From NCBI GenBank assembly GCA_949987705.1, contig CATLJY010000195.1, positions 1-64,000 on the forward strand: 64,000 nt of DNA, given 5' to 3'. The DNA is from Thereva unica. Lineage: Eukaryota; Arthropoda; Insecta; Diptera; Therevidae. Within the stretch, counting starts at the first letter, position 1, and the number at the start of each line of letters is the position of its first letter. The notes under the pieces were generated by a model. It made no database searches, had not been told where the DNA came from, and worked only from the letters and a program-made list of their open reading frames with translations. Shown here piece after piece: positions 42,919-53,640 of the stretch. The position numbers and the translations under genes were made by a program.

Positions 42919-43112
42919 CAATAACGAACGTAACAACCATTCTGGCAACGTGACGTCTGGCACGTGCTTGAGCTCTACTCTGTGGTCCTGTTATCTCTCC
43001 TGGCATTTCACGAGCGCTTAAATGTAATCTTCTGGCCATAAGAATGTACAGAACGCCAATTATTGATAATGGCAACAAGTAATAAATGAATGCCTTTGCA
43101 ACGACCGTGTAC
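42919..43112 (-). CDS. GPCR exon with TM5 and third intracellular loop
   Basis: The acceptor is TTATTTGCAG (AG at 43114-43113) and the donor is ATTG|GTAAGTG (GT at 42918-42917). The exon encodes the end of the second extracellular loop, TM5 (FIYYLLPLSIIGVLYILMARR) and an intracellular loop rich in Arg and Ala (QARARRHVARM) leading into TM6. The basic loop next to TM6 is where G proteins contact such receptors. The family match is by memory of insect CCHamide/bombesin-type receptors. I searched the minus strand from 43.1 to 64 kb for TM1-TM4 exons, including a DRY motif, and found none I trust. They are therefore missing from view, either unrecognised or beyond the window. Confidence 0.86.
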
Positions 43113-44290
43113 CTGCAAATAAAACAGAACAAGAGCATAAGATGTAGTCTTAATTCAAAATTATGTAATTGCAGATGAGTAAGGATAATGGCTTTATAAA
43201 AAGGACTTAGGACATAGATTATGTACACGTAAAAGAATGTCCCCTTTCGGGAAGAAAAATGTTTTCATTAAGTAAAGTTTTTAACCAACTAGCTTCGAGG
43301 TCACTACCTAACTACAATAACTACATCAAAGACACATTCCTGAGGTTCAGCGCGGAGGAAAGTAAGGACATAAAATTCCAGTTTTACAGAGGCTTTCAAG
43401 GACTTTGTGCGGTTGCCTCGTCTGCATATTATTATTTTGGAGCCTTAAGCGTTTGTTGGGAACTTTTATTAAAGATATCATACATTTAGATACACAAAGA
43501 AATCTTGTTCGAGCTCCTTTTATGTCGGATAAAAATTAGTTGGTATACAAATTTCTATTATATCCTTCTTCCATTAAACGCGCTAATATGTTCCAAAGTG
43601 CCTCGTCAGGAATTTCGATTTTTATTAAGTTTTTTTTTTTTTAAGTATTGAGAGGGCACCAAATATTTATCTTTTACATGTACACATACGTCATTTGGAC
43701 CTATTGCCTCTGAACGTTTTAAGGCAAGAGCGTTTGAGCAAGCTCTGCAGCCCTCCTACAGATTTGTGGCTTATACTAGTCGTTCCAAGGAAAGCACAAC
43801 AGTGGGAGAGGGCCTAAAGACCAGAATCATCATCCTCGAAGCAAGGCATACCGGTTACGTCCTTTTTCTTTCCGATCCCGATTTAAAAAAATTTAGAGGT
43901 TATTTTTCTTACTAGTATGGATCCGCCCGAAGATGGCACGCATAGCGAACAAATAGGCATGCCACAAAAGTATAAACGCTCCCGCCACAGACACGAAAAT
44001 ATAAAAATTCCAGCTACCGGTATGGGCATTTGTAAATGCATCCGCATTGGCATAGATCATTCCAAACGCGAGTGTTGTTTTACCAGGCCGCCCCCAGCTA
44101 ACTACTACCCACTTCCAATGCTGCTTGACCTACACAATCGAAAGAGAACAGTTTTACTGAGTATGCTATTGGTACCCTTTATAGTCCTTTAGTCTAGAAA
44201 AAGTACATGCCTCTGGCGGGAGTGGGCGTGCTGGGAGCGGGCGAGTTTTATTCGTGAGTAAAAATTAATCTACGGTAAGACCTATGGGGT
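43113..44290. other. Upstream GPCR intron, no gene recognised
   Basis: AT-rich sequence upstream of the TM5 exon on the minus strand. Two short plus-strand ORFs (43259-43489, 43917-44192) match nothing I recognise. Confidence 0.3.
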
Positions 44291-44461
44291 GCGACAGCGA
44301 GGGAGATTCAATTCTCGCTAGAAGGATGGCGTAGACCAGGAGGCTCAGAGCTTAGGGATGGCAAATGGATGACATCGGCTCAGAATCGGGACCGGTGGAG
44401 AGAATAGTTGCGAGAGGCCAGGACCGGATCTCGGTTGTAGAGCCGTAAAGAAGAAGAAGAA
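44291..44461 (+). mobile_element. LINE 3' end with GAA tail
   Basis: Translation shows WRRPGGSEL and GKWMTSAQNRDRW, like the C-terminus of RTE-related LINEs, followed by an AAAGAAGAAGAAGAA tail. Only about 170 bp remain. Confidence 0.5.
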
Positions 44462-45160
44462 AAGTGACACTTGCCTGCAGCTAGCATGCACGCTTTTTTA
44501 AAAATAAGACTCGTCAATGTCAACTGGCGCTTTTCGTGCCTGCCTGCTATATGCTAGGTATCGACGAATCTTATTTTTTTTACTCTCAAGCCTACCTGTT
44601 TCATGCTATCTGCGAGCGATTTTCATTTTTACTCGGGATCTTCCATATGTGATAGTTTAGTATAGTAATGAAGCTAATCAGTGTCTTGTCATTATTTCTA
44701 GTGCCACCAAAAGCGTGCGGCAATGTCCAAGAATGTATTGCCGAATATCGAGGAAGGCCGCCAGTGTAATTCGTTTTGCTTTAAAATACTCCTGCCAGCA
44801 TAAGGACTAGATTTTCAAGGACAGGGTTTTCAGCGGACTTCTCTTGTGGTACCCGGACAAGTACGCAAAGCAGTTGGCGAAAAAATGCAGTTCGCCTCGA
44901 ATTCGTCCCTTCCCGAAATTGCTATGCCATCTTCTGCCCAAAATCCCCATCCTTCATCTCCGGAGTTTATCCAGACTGTTAGAAACATTCAATTTTTACC
45001 GAAAAAAGGTAACTGAAGCAATCCTTGCAACTACCATCTAATAGTAATTATCTCTAATCTCTCCAAAACTATGGAGACGATTATTAAGCCCTTGAACTCC
45101 AATTTCTCCAACTCCCAACAGAATTAGTCCACTGTAGCATGCCGCAAAAGCGGCGCCTAA
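44462..45160 (+). mobile_element. Degenerate LINE fragment(s)
   Basis: From about 44840 a broken frame gives Pro-rich text, then an ISLISKTMETIIK-like block at 45050-45085, the RT region around motif 1-2 of jockey-like elements. Stops are common. 44462-44700 is unassigned. Confidence 0.35.
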
Positions 45161-45600
45161 GGAGTGCAAAGGGTTACCAAAAGTCTTGTGAGGTACCTAG
45201 AGAGTCAAACTAAATGTTCTCTTTGAAAGCTTCACTTCAAAGCTTAACGCTTCTTTTCCTGCTCAGAAGAGGTTTCCGGCTATAACATAAGCCGAGCCAG
45301 AGCCACTAGTATAAATTCAGTTCTTTCCCGGACTCGTTCCGGAGAGGTGATCTTCTCCGGCCGTAACTGTGTCAATGTGTATGAATCGACCATATCTCCT
45401 GGAACGAATATTGCCAAAACAGTGTGGACGTGTAGATCGACCATATTCCTAGCAATATTTTTGAGCAGTGTCGAGATGTAGACTCGACCATAAACCGGAT
45501 TCCATTACCAACATACCGGATTCCATTACAAAGAAAACTTGTATATACAACCCTAGAGATAAGTATACCAGGGATGGTGAGCATCTTACATAGCTCGATT
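45161..45600. other. No gene seen
   Basis: Contains a local repeat: GACCATAT..CTAG/TGGA and ATTTTTGAGCAGTGTCG-like phrases recur between 45385 and 45490. No coding sequence recognised. Confidence 0.3.
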
Positions 45601-46530
45601 CATGCTCGACCGCCTGTCACGCATGACAGGAGACACCGCTGAGGATTCGGATTCAGATGGTAGTGTCAGATTCTTACTGACCCCTTTCACTGGCGCTTAC
45701 CCTACCCGGCACCGCCGCGAGGCATTACTTCGGGTGGGCGTCACTAACGTGACCCTTTACGTGCCCCTCCAGCTTGGGCAAGAAGATGCCAGGGCTCCGT
45801 GGAGACCGACGGAGGGTAGCTGCGTCCCCGTTTTCTTCGTTTTAGGATGGCCTGGAGAAACCGCACCACCCTCGAACATTCCTCGGAGCCTTGAAGCATT
45901 ATCCCAGCAATTGTGTCGGCGGTCATACTTCCGAGCTTCTGCTCTAGCGCGCTTCGCTCGACTTCCCCATAATGCATTCGAAGAATGTATGGTGAGCGTC
46001 GTCCGAAGCGGAGTCCCCGTAGGGGCACGCGGCATCCACCACCTATCCATTTCCCTTACGTACGCCCGGCAAAAGGCCGTGCCCTGCCAAAATTTGGGTA
46101 AGTTAGTAATCAACCTCATCACCTAATTCCCGGTCTACCCAGGTGTTCAGCTGTCCGATCAGGCAGGTTGTCCGTTCGCCCCTGGAATCACCCTCCCAGT
46201 GCGTTAGCTATGTTGTTGGCCATGAGAGCCCCCACCGCCTCGCATTTCCCCATCCTGCTCCTCTCTCTACGGACCGACTGCTTCTCCTGGGCTAGCAGGT
46301 CGATCGGAATGACTCCGGCGACCACCAGCACTGCGGTCTCGGATACCGTACGGTAGGAACACGCGACACGGAGAGCTTCCCGTCTTTGTACTGTGACCAT
46401 GCGCTTGCGATATTTTTCATACCGCAGCGCGTCCGCCCACACCTCTGCTCCGTAGAGCAAGATATACTCGGCCGTGCGCATGAGCGGACGTCGCATGCAA
46501 GGTCTGGAACCGTGAACGTTAGCCATGACC
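45601..46530 (-). pseudogene. R1-type LINE C-terminal remnant
   Basis: Minus-strand frames from 46480 down show ILLYGAEVWADALRYEKYRK and ALRVACSYRTVSETAVLVVA with GVIPIDLLAQE, a segment I know from R1-type LINE ORF2 after the RT. Further down come GSEECSRVVRFLQAIL and a Cys-rich part in several frames. The ORF is broken by frameshifts. Confidence 0.6.
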
Positions 46531-46599
46531 CTGCTAAGCGACGCTACTACCGCCGCCTAAAGAGCTCCAGAGCACCCGCCGCCAAAGGATGTTAAGAGA

Positions 46600-46925
46600 A
46601 CCACCGCACGAAACATCATTACAATATCCCCAGAGCTTCGCTACCGACTCTATTACCTAAACTCCAAGCAATCTGCATTGACTCAAGGCTGCATTTGGAT
46701 GGCGCCAAATCTCAACCCTGCACCATCCCTGCCGGTATCTCCCAGGGGTCAATCTTATCATCTGCTCGTTTTTTAATCTGAATAAAAGACCTAATCTCTG
46801 TCCCGTCACTATGCGTTCCTCTTACGGCTTGAAAAATGAAGGAAAGCACGTTCCAGATCCATATCAAGAACTCCAAAACAAAGTATGGTCTTATCTTGTC
46901 TGGCCGACCATTAGTCAAAGACCAT
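46600..46925 (+). pseudogene. Jockey-like RT fragment
   Basis: Frames around 46690-46790 show CTIPAGISQGSILSSARF, matching the AGVPQGSVLSPxL template-grip motif of jockey-type RTs. It is short and broken, and ends at the poly-T of the next fragment. Confidence 0.5.
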
Positions 46926-47420
46926 TTTTTTTTTTTTTTTTTTTTTATGTGACAGTGCTAAGCTCAGGAGTCACCCTTTGTACTACCAGTTCGTCATGTC
47001 ATTTGTCACGTCATGGTGCAATGTCTAGCAGTAAGCTTAGTACGGGGAGGGGAGGGGGGTATAGGTTAAGGGTTAAAAGGAACGGGGGGGTATTGAAGAA
47101 GGTGGTGATGAACCCTGCGTTTGAACTCTTGGATGTTGTAGGAGCTCGGAAATACTGACTGCGAGAGACTATTCCACAGTCGAGTTGTTCTATTAACAAA
47201 CGAATTCATATCTTGTTGAGTGCGTGAAAGGGGGAGTTGCAGGTGAAGGGAATGAGACGAGTGGGCTAATCTGGTGTTGCGGTTATAAGATTGCCGTGGA
47301 GGCAGGAGAGCGTTTAACTCGGAGGAACAGTCATTATGATAGTAGCGATAAAATTTTGTCAGTGCTGCTACATTCCTACGGTGGCTGAGGGGGTCGATGG
47401 TGGAGCCAGCGGTGTCGTCA
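46926..47420 (-). mobile_element. LINE 3' end with A tail (SINE partner candidate)
   Basis: On the minus strand the C-terminal code includes LSHRRNVAALTKFYRYY with CSSELNALLP, a C-terminal block of several insect LINEs. A 3' tail ends GTCACATAAAAAAAA. The tail resembles that of both SINE copies. The upstream part is missing. Confidence 0.62.
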
Positions 47421-47599
47421 TCAAACCATGTATTCTAAATTGCCAAATGGAATCTCAGTGCTGACATTTCTTAAGAGGTGCAAGTTACATACACAAACAT
47501 TACATTTGGCCTCTTTTCGCACAGAACTCCTTTATTTGAATCAGAACTTCCAAACCGCCTTGGCGAGTTGAGTTAAAGTGTAAAAGGGTCCTGGAACTT

Positions 47600-47700
47600 A
47601 TAGGATATAATGACCCACGATCGACCCTTTGAGTCACCCAAGGAACTTAGCAGCACTAACAAAATTCTATCGCTACTACATCTTAGCTATTGCCTTCACG
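47600..47700 (+). mobile_element. Inverted short copy of the same LINE C-terminus
   Basis: MSHPRNLAALTKFYRYY on the plus strand is homologous to the minus-strand block at 47340-47410. The two face each other across about 200 bp, forming an imperfect inverted repeat. Confidence 0.55.
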
Positions 47701-47964
47701 ACAGTCTACACCGCCGATTTTTGTGTAGCACAGGATTGGGCTGAAGGCAATCCTGCGATGCAGCTAACACCTGAGAACATCCTGGACCATATGATAAGAT
47801 CGGAGAATGTGCGGAAAATGATGGAAGTGATGCTAAAAGCCATCCACCAGAACCTTTATCATTATGATGCCCAAAGAAACAGAGAAAGACAAAGAAATAA
47901 AAGGAGAGATACCAAAGAAATAGATAGACGGCTAGACTGTCCCGGCTCTGGTGAGCACCTTTGA
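47701..47964 (+). pseudogene. R1-like LINE C-terminal fragment
   Basis: The open frame contains AMQLTPENILDHMIRSENV and a basic RNRERQRNKRRDTKE tail before a stop. This resembles the last part of R1-type ORF2 proteins. It joins directly to the LINE block before it, so two elements were fused by truncation. Confidence 0.45.
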
Positions 47965-48940
47965 GGGATCCCTTTTTTAAGGGTCATGCGGATGACGCCA
48001 TTCCATCACAGGACGACGAACATTTTTGGAACGTCCGCTCTATCATAAAGAGGATACGACGAACGACTGCGGTAACTCATAAAGCTTCTGAGTGGGTATG
48101 GTACGGATATCGACGATACTTTCATCGTTCTTTTCCAATGCCAGAAATTTTCGGGGCGCAGAGCTAAACCACACATGGTAAGATCGGAGGAGATATAGAA
48201 GGAAATGAATGAGAAGATGGATGTCATCTTCAGGAGGCTGATCCAACCCATAGAGTAAAGAAAAGAGAAAAGACCACACAGCACAAATAATAATATAGCC
48301 CTGTGAAAGAGTTGAAGAAAAAAATCATTATTAGCGGAATGAAGTCGGCTTCCACCTTCCTACGCCTACCAAACATTTTTCCTGAGAATAAAAAAATATT
48401 TAGAATTTACCCAAACCATAAAAGCCATCACTACGGGCAACGGAAATACAAACAACATCGAGTCAAGTTCAATCACTGAGCGTAAATTTCCAAGGAAAAA
48501 TATTTCTATTTTTTTACAAATTTTACGTTTCAGTAAACAACTTTCGAAATTCCAGCGGATTCACAAAAAACACACCCTTTTCAATATCATGCCATTTGGT
48601 TAGTTCAAAGGTTTCATATATCCAAAGTTAACAACTTTACAGAAGTCAAGGACCTCGTTTTTATGTTTGTTTCGTGAAAATCGATTCGACTGTTTACACT
48701 GACGGAGAGAAGTGCTGCACGTGCCTGCCTATGTAAATATAATATTTAATAAAATATTCCCCTCGCCATTTTCACGGTATACTCGGGTTGAAATTTCCCC
48801 AATTTTCTATAAAAGAAGAAGTTCAATATTTACCAATGTTTTTAATTTGGACATAAGGATTATTAAAAAATTACGTTGCGTGGCCACCATTATGGTATGG
48901 TTTGGGTATGGTTTTATTAACGATATACATAAACACAGCG
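47965..48940. other. No gene seen
   Basis: AT-rich. Several short ORFs on both strands lack any known motif. A minus-strand hydrophobic stretch near 48410-48440 ends in GGTTTGG|GTAAAT but lacks GPCR signature residues. Confidence 0.25.
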
Positions 48941-48949
48941 CCCACAGAC

Positions 48950-49360
48950 TGACATATACCCCATTTATGACTTGTTTCAACCCAGGTACAAGCTAGTTTC
49001 AACCCAATCATAAACCAGGGTCCACTAAACTAAATTCAGCTCTCCTACATAGATAGGTCGAGTTCATATTACGCCTCATTTAAGCGGATTGAGTTGAAAT
49101 TGGGTTCAACTGACATTTATTTTGTGGTTTACCATCCTTACACTGCGTCTACAGATTTCATATTTGTCACTTGTCACTTCCACCCAATTTCAACTCAACC
49201 CGCGTATATGAGGCGAAATATCAACTCGACCCAGGTAGGAGAACATATACCCCGTTTATATCTAGGGTCAGCCCAGTTTCAACCCGAGTTCAACCCATAA
49301 ACGGATGTCGACTTGAAACAAGTTCCACTCAACCCAACTCAGCTCTCTTACCTGGATCTA
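48950..49360. repeat. Inverted-repeat element, TCAACCC-rich
   Basis: GTCGAGTTCATATTACGCC at 49055-49075 pairs with GGCGAAATATCAACTCGAC at 49210-49231. The outer parts also match in part (CCATTTATGAC.. with CCCGTTTATATC..). It is probably a MITE. No TSD could be fixed. Confidence 0.6.
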
Positions 49361-49369
49361 CTCCAGTCA

Positions 49370-49640
49370 GCAGCAACATTCGCTTCGCTCAAGTGCGGCT
49401 AATGGAAACGAACAAATATTACCATCAAAACGAAAGTACGCCTTTACGGAACGTTAATCCTTCCGATCAACACCTTCTTAATGGATCGGAAATGTGGACA
49501 CTGCTCTAGCCGGACGTCAACTAGCTCGAGATCTTCCAAATGGGATTCTTGAGGCAGATTCTCGGTGTCTCACTCCGCGATCGTCTTCGAAACGAGACTG
49601 TTAGACAAAGATGCGATCAAACAGGTGGCGATTGTTCCTA
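49370..49640 (+). pseudogene. Degenerate RTE-related LINE fragment
   Basis: Base-level similarity to 27600-27870, for example CAACATTCGC(C/T)TCGCTCAAG and GGCAGATTCTCxGTGTCTCAC. Indels destroy the frame. Same orientation and family as the truncated LINE inside the BEL element. Confidence 0.75.
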
Positions 49641-52600
49641 GCCTCTGCCCAGAAGTAAAAAGTCAGTTAATTGAGTAGAACCTTGAGATCAGACGGGGTG
49701 GTGGAAATAGTTCCTATGATGGAAAGGGGTTGCCATTCTTTGAAAAATAACACTATTAAACCTCTATGCCTCGAGCACCACCTTGTTGCGATTAACCCAA
49801 ATTCCTATATTGATCTAACAACTGAAAACTAAGTTAAGTACGTTCGTCTAGCACCCGCTTTGGCATAACGTCTGCTAACTTAAATCAGGAAGAATCTCAC
49901 TGCATCCCTGGAGGTAATAAGAGATAGTATGATATCTATGACTCTTGCTTCTGAGTATACACGTAAGTTTGGGGCGTGCATTGGAATATGGAAGAGCTTG
50001 ACTTCATTGAATTCACTAAACTCGATAATAACCTGCCTATAGTCTTAGCCAAATGTACCACTCTTTGACTGTGCAGGCTTGATGACCTTTCATATGTCGC
50101 CGAATATATTCAGACTCTTGCTCGTGTTGCCTATACCAACTGAATAACGATTCTTACAATTACCGCTCAAAAGTAACTAATTTCATTCTCTCTAAATAAA
50201 AATGACTTCAGACGAAAACGATAGGTATAGAAGCACTTGGACAAGATAACTAGGTCCCGGAACCCTATCAGTTCTGGGCTGATTTGTGGGAGGAGTAGGT
50301 AATAATTACATGTCATTATCACCTGTTAATTAGACCATATTAACATGTAATTATTAGGTGATAATGACATATAACTATGATCTATTTATTAATTAGTAGA
50401 ACACTCCAGGGCACGAACGTACTTGTCTGTCTGCACATAGATCTAATTTGAAATACAGAAGATGTCCAGAGCTGCCGTTTTCTTTCCTCAAAGCAAAATA
50501 TTCCAGACAAGCTGAGCAATGAAAAAGACGCTCGGCAGACAAAAGAATAACATGGATTCAATTCGTAACAAAAAAGCAGCTTACACTTGCGCGATGTTCA
50601 TAGCTGCATTTTATTCGACTTTCGGCGTCAAATGTTCATTGAACAAAGGAGTCTGAAGGAAAAAGAAAGCTCGATAAACGGAAGACAAAATTGACACTAG
50701 TCTGCCACCTAGTTCCCAAGCGCAAGCGCCGCAATACCTACTCAAAGAAGTATTCTGCAGGCCTTCAAAAAGGTTACGATCACTTGAATCAATGAATTCA
50801 CTGCTTTAAGGGAGTCGGGCTTGGTTGCTATAGGTATAACCATCAACCTTAAAAGCTTTGTAGTACAACCAAGGCTTTTGGCAGCGTTATGACGTTCGGC
50901 TCTATAGGCTAAACTTTGAAATATTTGCATTAACTTGACTAGATACCCAATTTTCTTTCTATTGTACGGAACTCAATCCAAAATCCACACCATTTGGGTT
51001 CTAGTAACCTGCTTCTATCCCCCGCTTTATTCCCTATCTTCACGAAAGACCTACATCAAGGCTCCTGCACTTCAGATATTATCGGGTCGAGGTCTACCTA
51101 GAGACCATCAACAGTTTACTGACCTGGCATGCTCTGGGGCAAGCTAGAAACCTTAAACCTACACAAAGATGTATCGAATCGGAACGGATAAAAAACTTGA
51201 AGTCCATAAATACCATGGTTATTTTAGGTGTACGGATTTGCACACTTCTTATCCACAATTGTTTTTCACGAAATTACTTAATCTTATTCATCCTCTCTCT
51301 CTAAAAACAGAAAAAAATAGAATAAAAAAAACGTATTTCAAACACTCCAAAACCATACCCAAAAACATGTTAAAGGGATAACGTCATCTTTTTGCCAACA
51401 TCCACCCGCAAAATCGACAACAAGCACAAAAAACAACTTGAAAAATGTCCTTACCTTTTCTCAACTATCCCTTCCCCAACCACAACAGCCACACATGCTA
51501 ATCTTTTTTCCCCTTAACGTGCTTAGAACAAAACCGACAAGATTTTATCCAATTTACAGAAGTTTGGTTTGTTGGGAATTGGACAGGAATCCGAAATGTC
51601 CAACAACTTCACAAGCGGGTCGACAAGAAATTAGTCGTGTACGAAACCATGTCGAACCCTTATTTGTCCCTTCATGCGCCCTAATCAACTATAAATGACA
51701 AAATGGCCACTTAAAATAGATACATTTTGTCTATGTGTCTTGTAACGTTGGGGATTATGTATTAAATCATGTTTTTGGGTGGGCTTTCGTTTGGGAGATT
51801 GTAATTAGACATTTGGGAAATATGTTATCTTCATAAGATATCAAACTTTCGATATCTTTCTTTTTTCTCAAATATACAGGCTCCCAATTCACACACCCTC
51901 ACATTCACGTACTATAATCATTTTTGAAGTTTTTTGTTGAAACTTTAAGATTGGTCGAAGATTAACGTATGATTAACCGTGCCAATGAGCCAAAAATACG
52001 CCAATTGCAGGAACATTAAAAATTCATGACGTTCTCCAAGTGAATCTTACGTATCACCTTTGTCTTAGCCTCTACGTAAACTCAACGACCTTTCATACCT
52101 CTCAGTGAGAAAATGATGTATTTATAAGCTTATAGAATGTCTTGAATGGAGAGAAACATTAGACGACAGGCAGGATCGGTTTAGACTGAAAAGGGATACT
52201 GCCGACCTTATTGTATAACAAGCGAGGTATCTCAATTAAAGTATACACCGCTAGGGTGAGTATGGTCTGGTTGCTATGGTAAAATATAATACCCGGCTCT
52301 GTTGACCGGACTCCAAGATATTGGTATCGACTCTGTTCTGAAGAACTGGGCTAATAGTGACCGTTGCATACGTTTCAGTGAATGGTCTAGACCCAAAGTC
52401 GAACCTTCTCATAACAGAAACCAATGATCTGCGTTGGAATAGCCACATTATTCCAAATTGCTACACATACCAGGGTCTGGGAGTCCTATTTTCATCATCG
52501 TCTTCAATCCAACCGTCTTAACAAAGGCTTATTGGCGATGGCGTCATTTGCTCCTCAATTAACTCATTGAACCACCCCAAACTGTAGCGTTCTGTGTTGT

Positions 52601-52950
52601 GAGGGATTGCAGTTGAATTGGCCCCATTGGAAAACTATCAATTTCTACTGTTGTACCAGGCAGTTCTCTTGAAACCTGAAGAAGTTTGGTATGGTGAACT
52701 TGCACTAAATAGGAAGTCGCTCGAATTGCGCAAGAGCTAATCAACCGCAACCTAGCTTTCGGTGAGAGATTAGGAAAATATCAAAGAGATGGACCCCTAG
52801 ATTTTCAGTGCCAGGAATTCACGTAGGATGAAACGAGTCATTTGAGTAATTCACCCAATTGGATTTCCTAGAGTTGAGCCGGACTTACACGAGGCAGTAC
52901 ATTTGTCCCTTACACGATGGTAAATTGTACGAGGCCTCAATTATATGAGC
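49641..52950. other. Mostly unassigned, possible old LINE debris
   Basis: Scattered short frames (for example minus 50930-50742) suggest decayed retrotransposon coding sequence, but no motif is firm. A palindrome lies at 50312-50372. The rest is AT-rich. Confidence 0.3.
50312..50372. repeat. Short palindrome
   Basis: ATGTCATTATCACCT pairs with AGGTGATAATGACAT, and inside these TAATTACATGT-like sequence pairs again, with a loop around 50340. It may be the footprint of a tiny MITE. Confidence 0.7.
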
Positions 52951-52984
52951 AATATTGGTATATGAGCTCGTATCAAGATAAATA

Positions 52985-53640
52985 AAGCGAGGCGTGATTG
53001 GAAATTAAGTAGTGGAGACACATTTCTTAATTTTTTTGCGGCAGTAAAAATCCAATTTGAAGTGCGCCGAGGTGAGATTGTAAGAAGGAGCAAGAGAGAC
53101 ATTTCTGACTTTTTGCTTCAGTAAAATTTCCCATTTGAACCGCGGGGAGGTGAGATTGTAAGCATAACAGGAGAGACATTTCTGACTTTTTGGCGACAAC
53201 TAAAATATCCAATTAGAACTAAAACGAGGTGAGATTGTAAACAGGAACTGGAGAGGAGAGACATTTCTTACTTTTTTTTGCGGCAGTAAAATAACCAACT
53301 TGAGATTAGGCGAGGTTAGATTGTAAACACGAATTGGAGAGACATTTCATGCTTCTTTTACGGTAGCAGAATATCCAATTGATGAGGTGAGATTGTAAAT
53401 ACGAGCTGGAGAGACGTTTCTTACATTTTTCGAGGGAGGACAATTTTGTACTGAAGAGACATTTCTTAGTTCTTATATTTTTCGAGGGAGTGAAATTTTG
53501 TAATGAAGAGATATTTCTTACATTTTTTGAGGGAGGGAAATTTTGTATTGGAGAGACATTTTTTACTTCTTTTGCGGCAGCAAAATATCCAACTTGAAAT
53601 TAGGCGAGGTGGGATTGCAAAATAACATTGTGGAGTCGTA
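52985..53640. repeat. Minisatellite, about 78-88 bp units
   Basis: About eight diverged units share GAGGTGAGATTGTAA, GGAGAGACATTTCTTAC and GGCAGTAAAATATCCAA. Units are shorter and more diverged near 53440-53560. Its orientation produces spurious minus-strand ORFs. Confidence 0.9.

Noticed and set aside
43917..44192. 91-codon plus-strand ORF as a small host gene
   Set aside because: Basic composition only, with no motif, no promoter or poly(A) context, and LINE debris close by.
48386..48440. Hydrophobic minus-strand stretch followed by GTAAAT, considered as an upstream GPCR exon
   Set aside because: No conserved GPCR residues, and no acceptor or phase match to the TM5 exon could be established.
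52985..53640. Repeat-spacer look of the ~80-bp units
   Set aside because: The whole unit is repeated and diverges gradually. There are no unique spacers and no cas genes.
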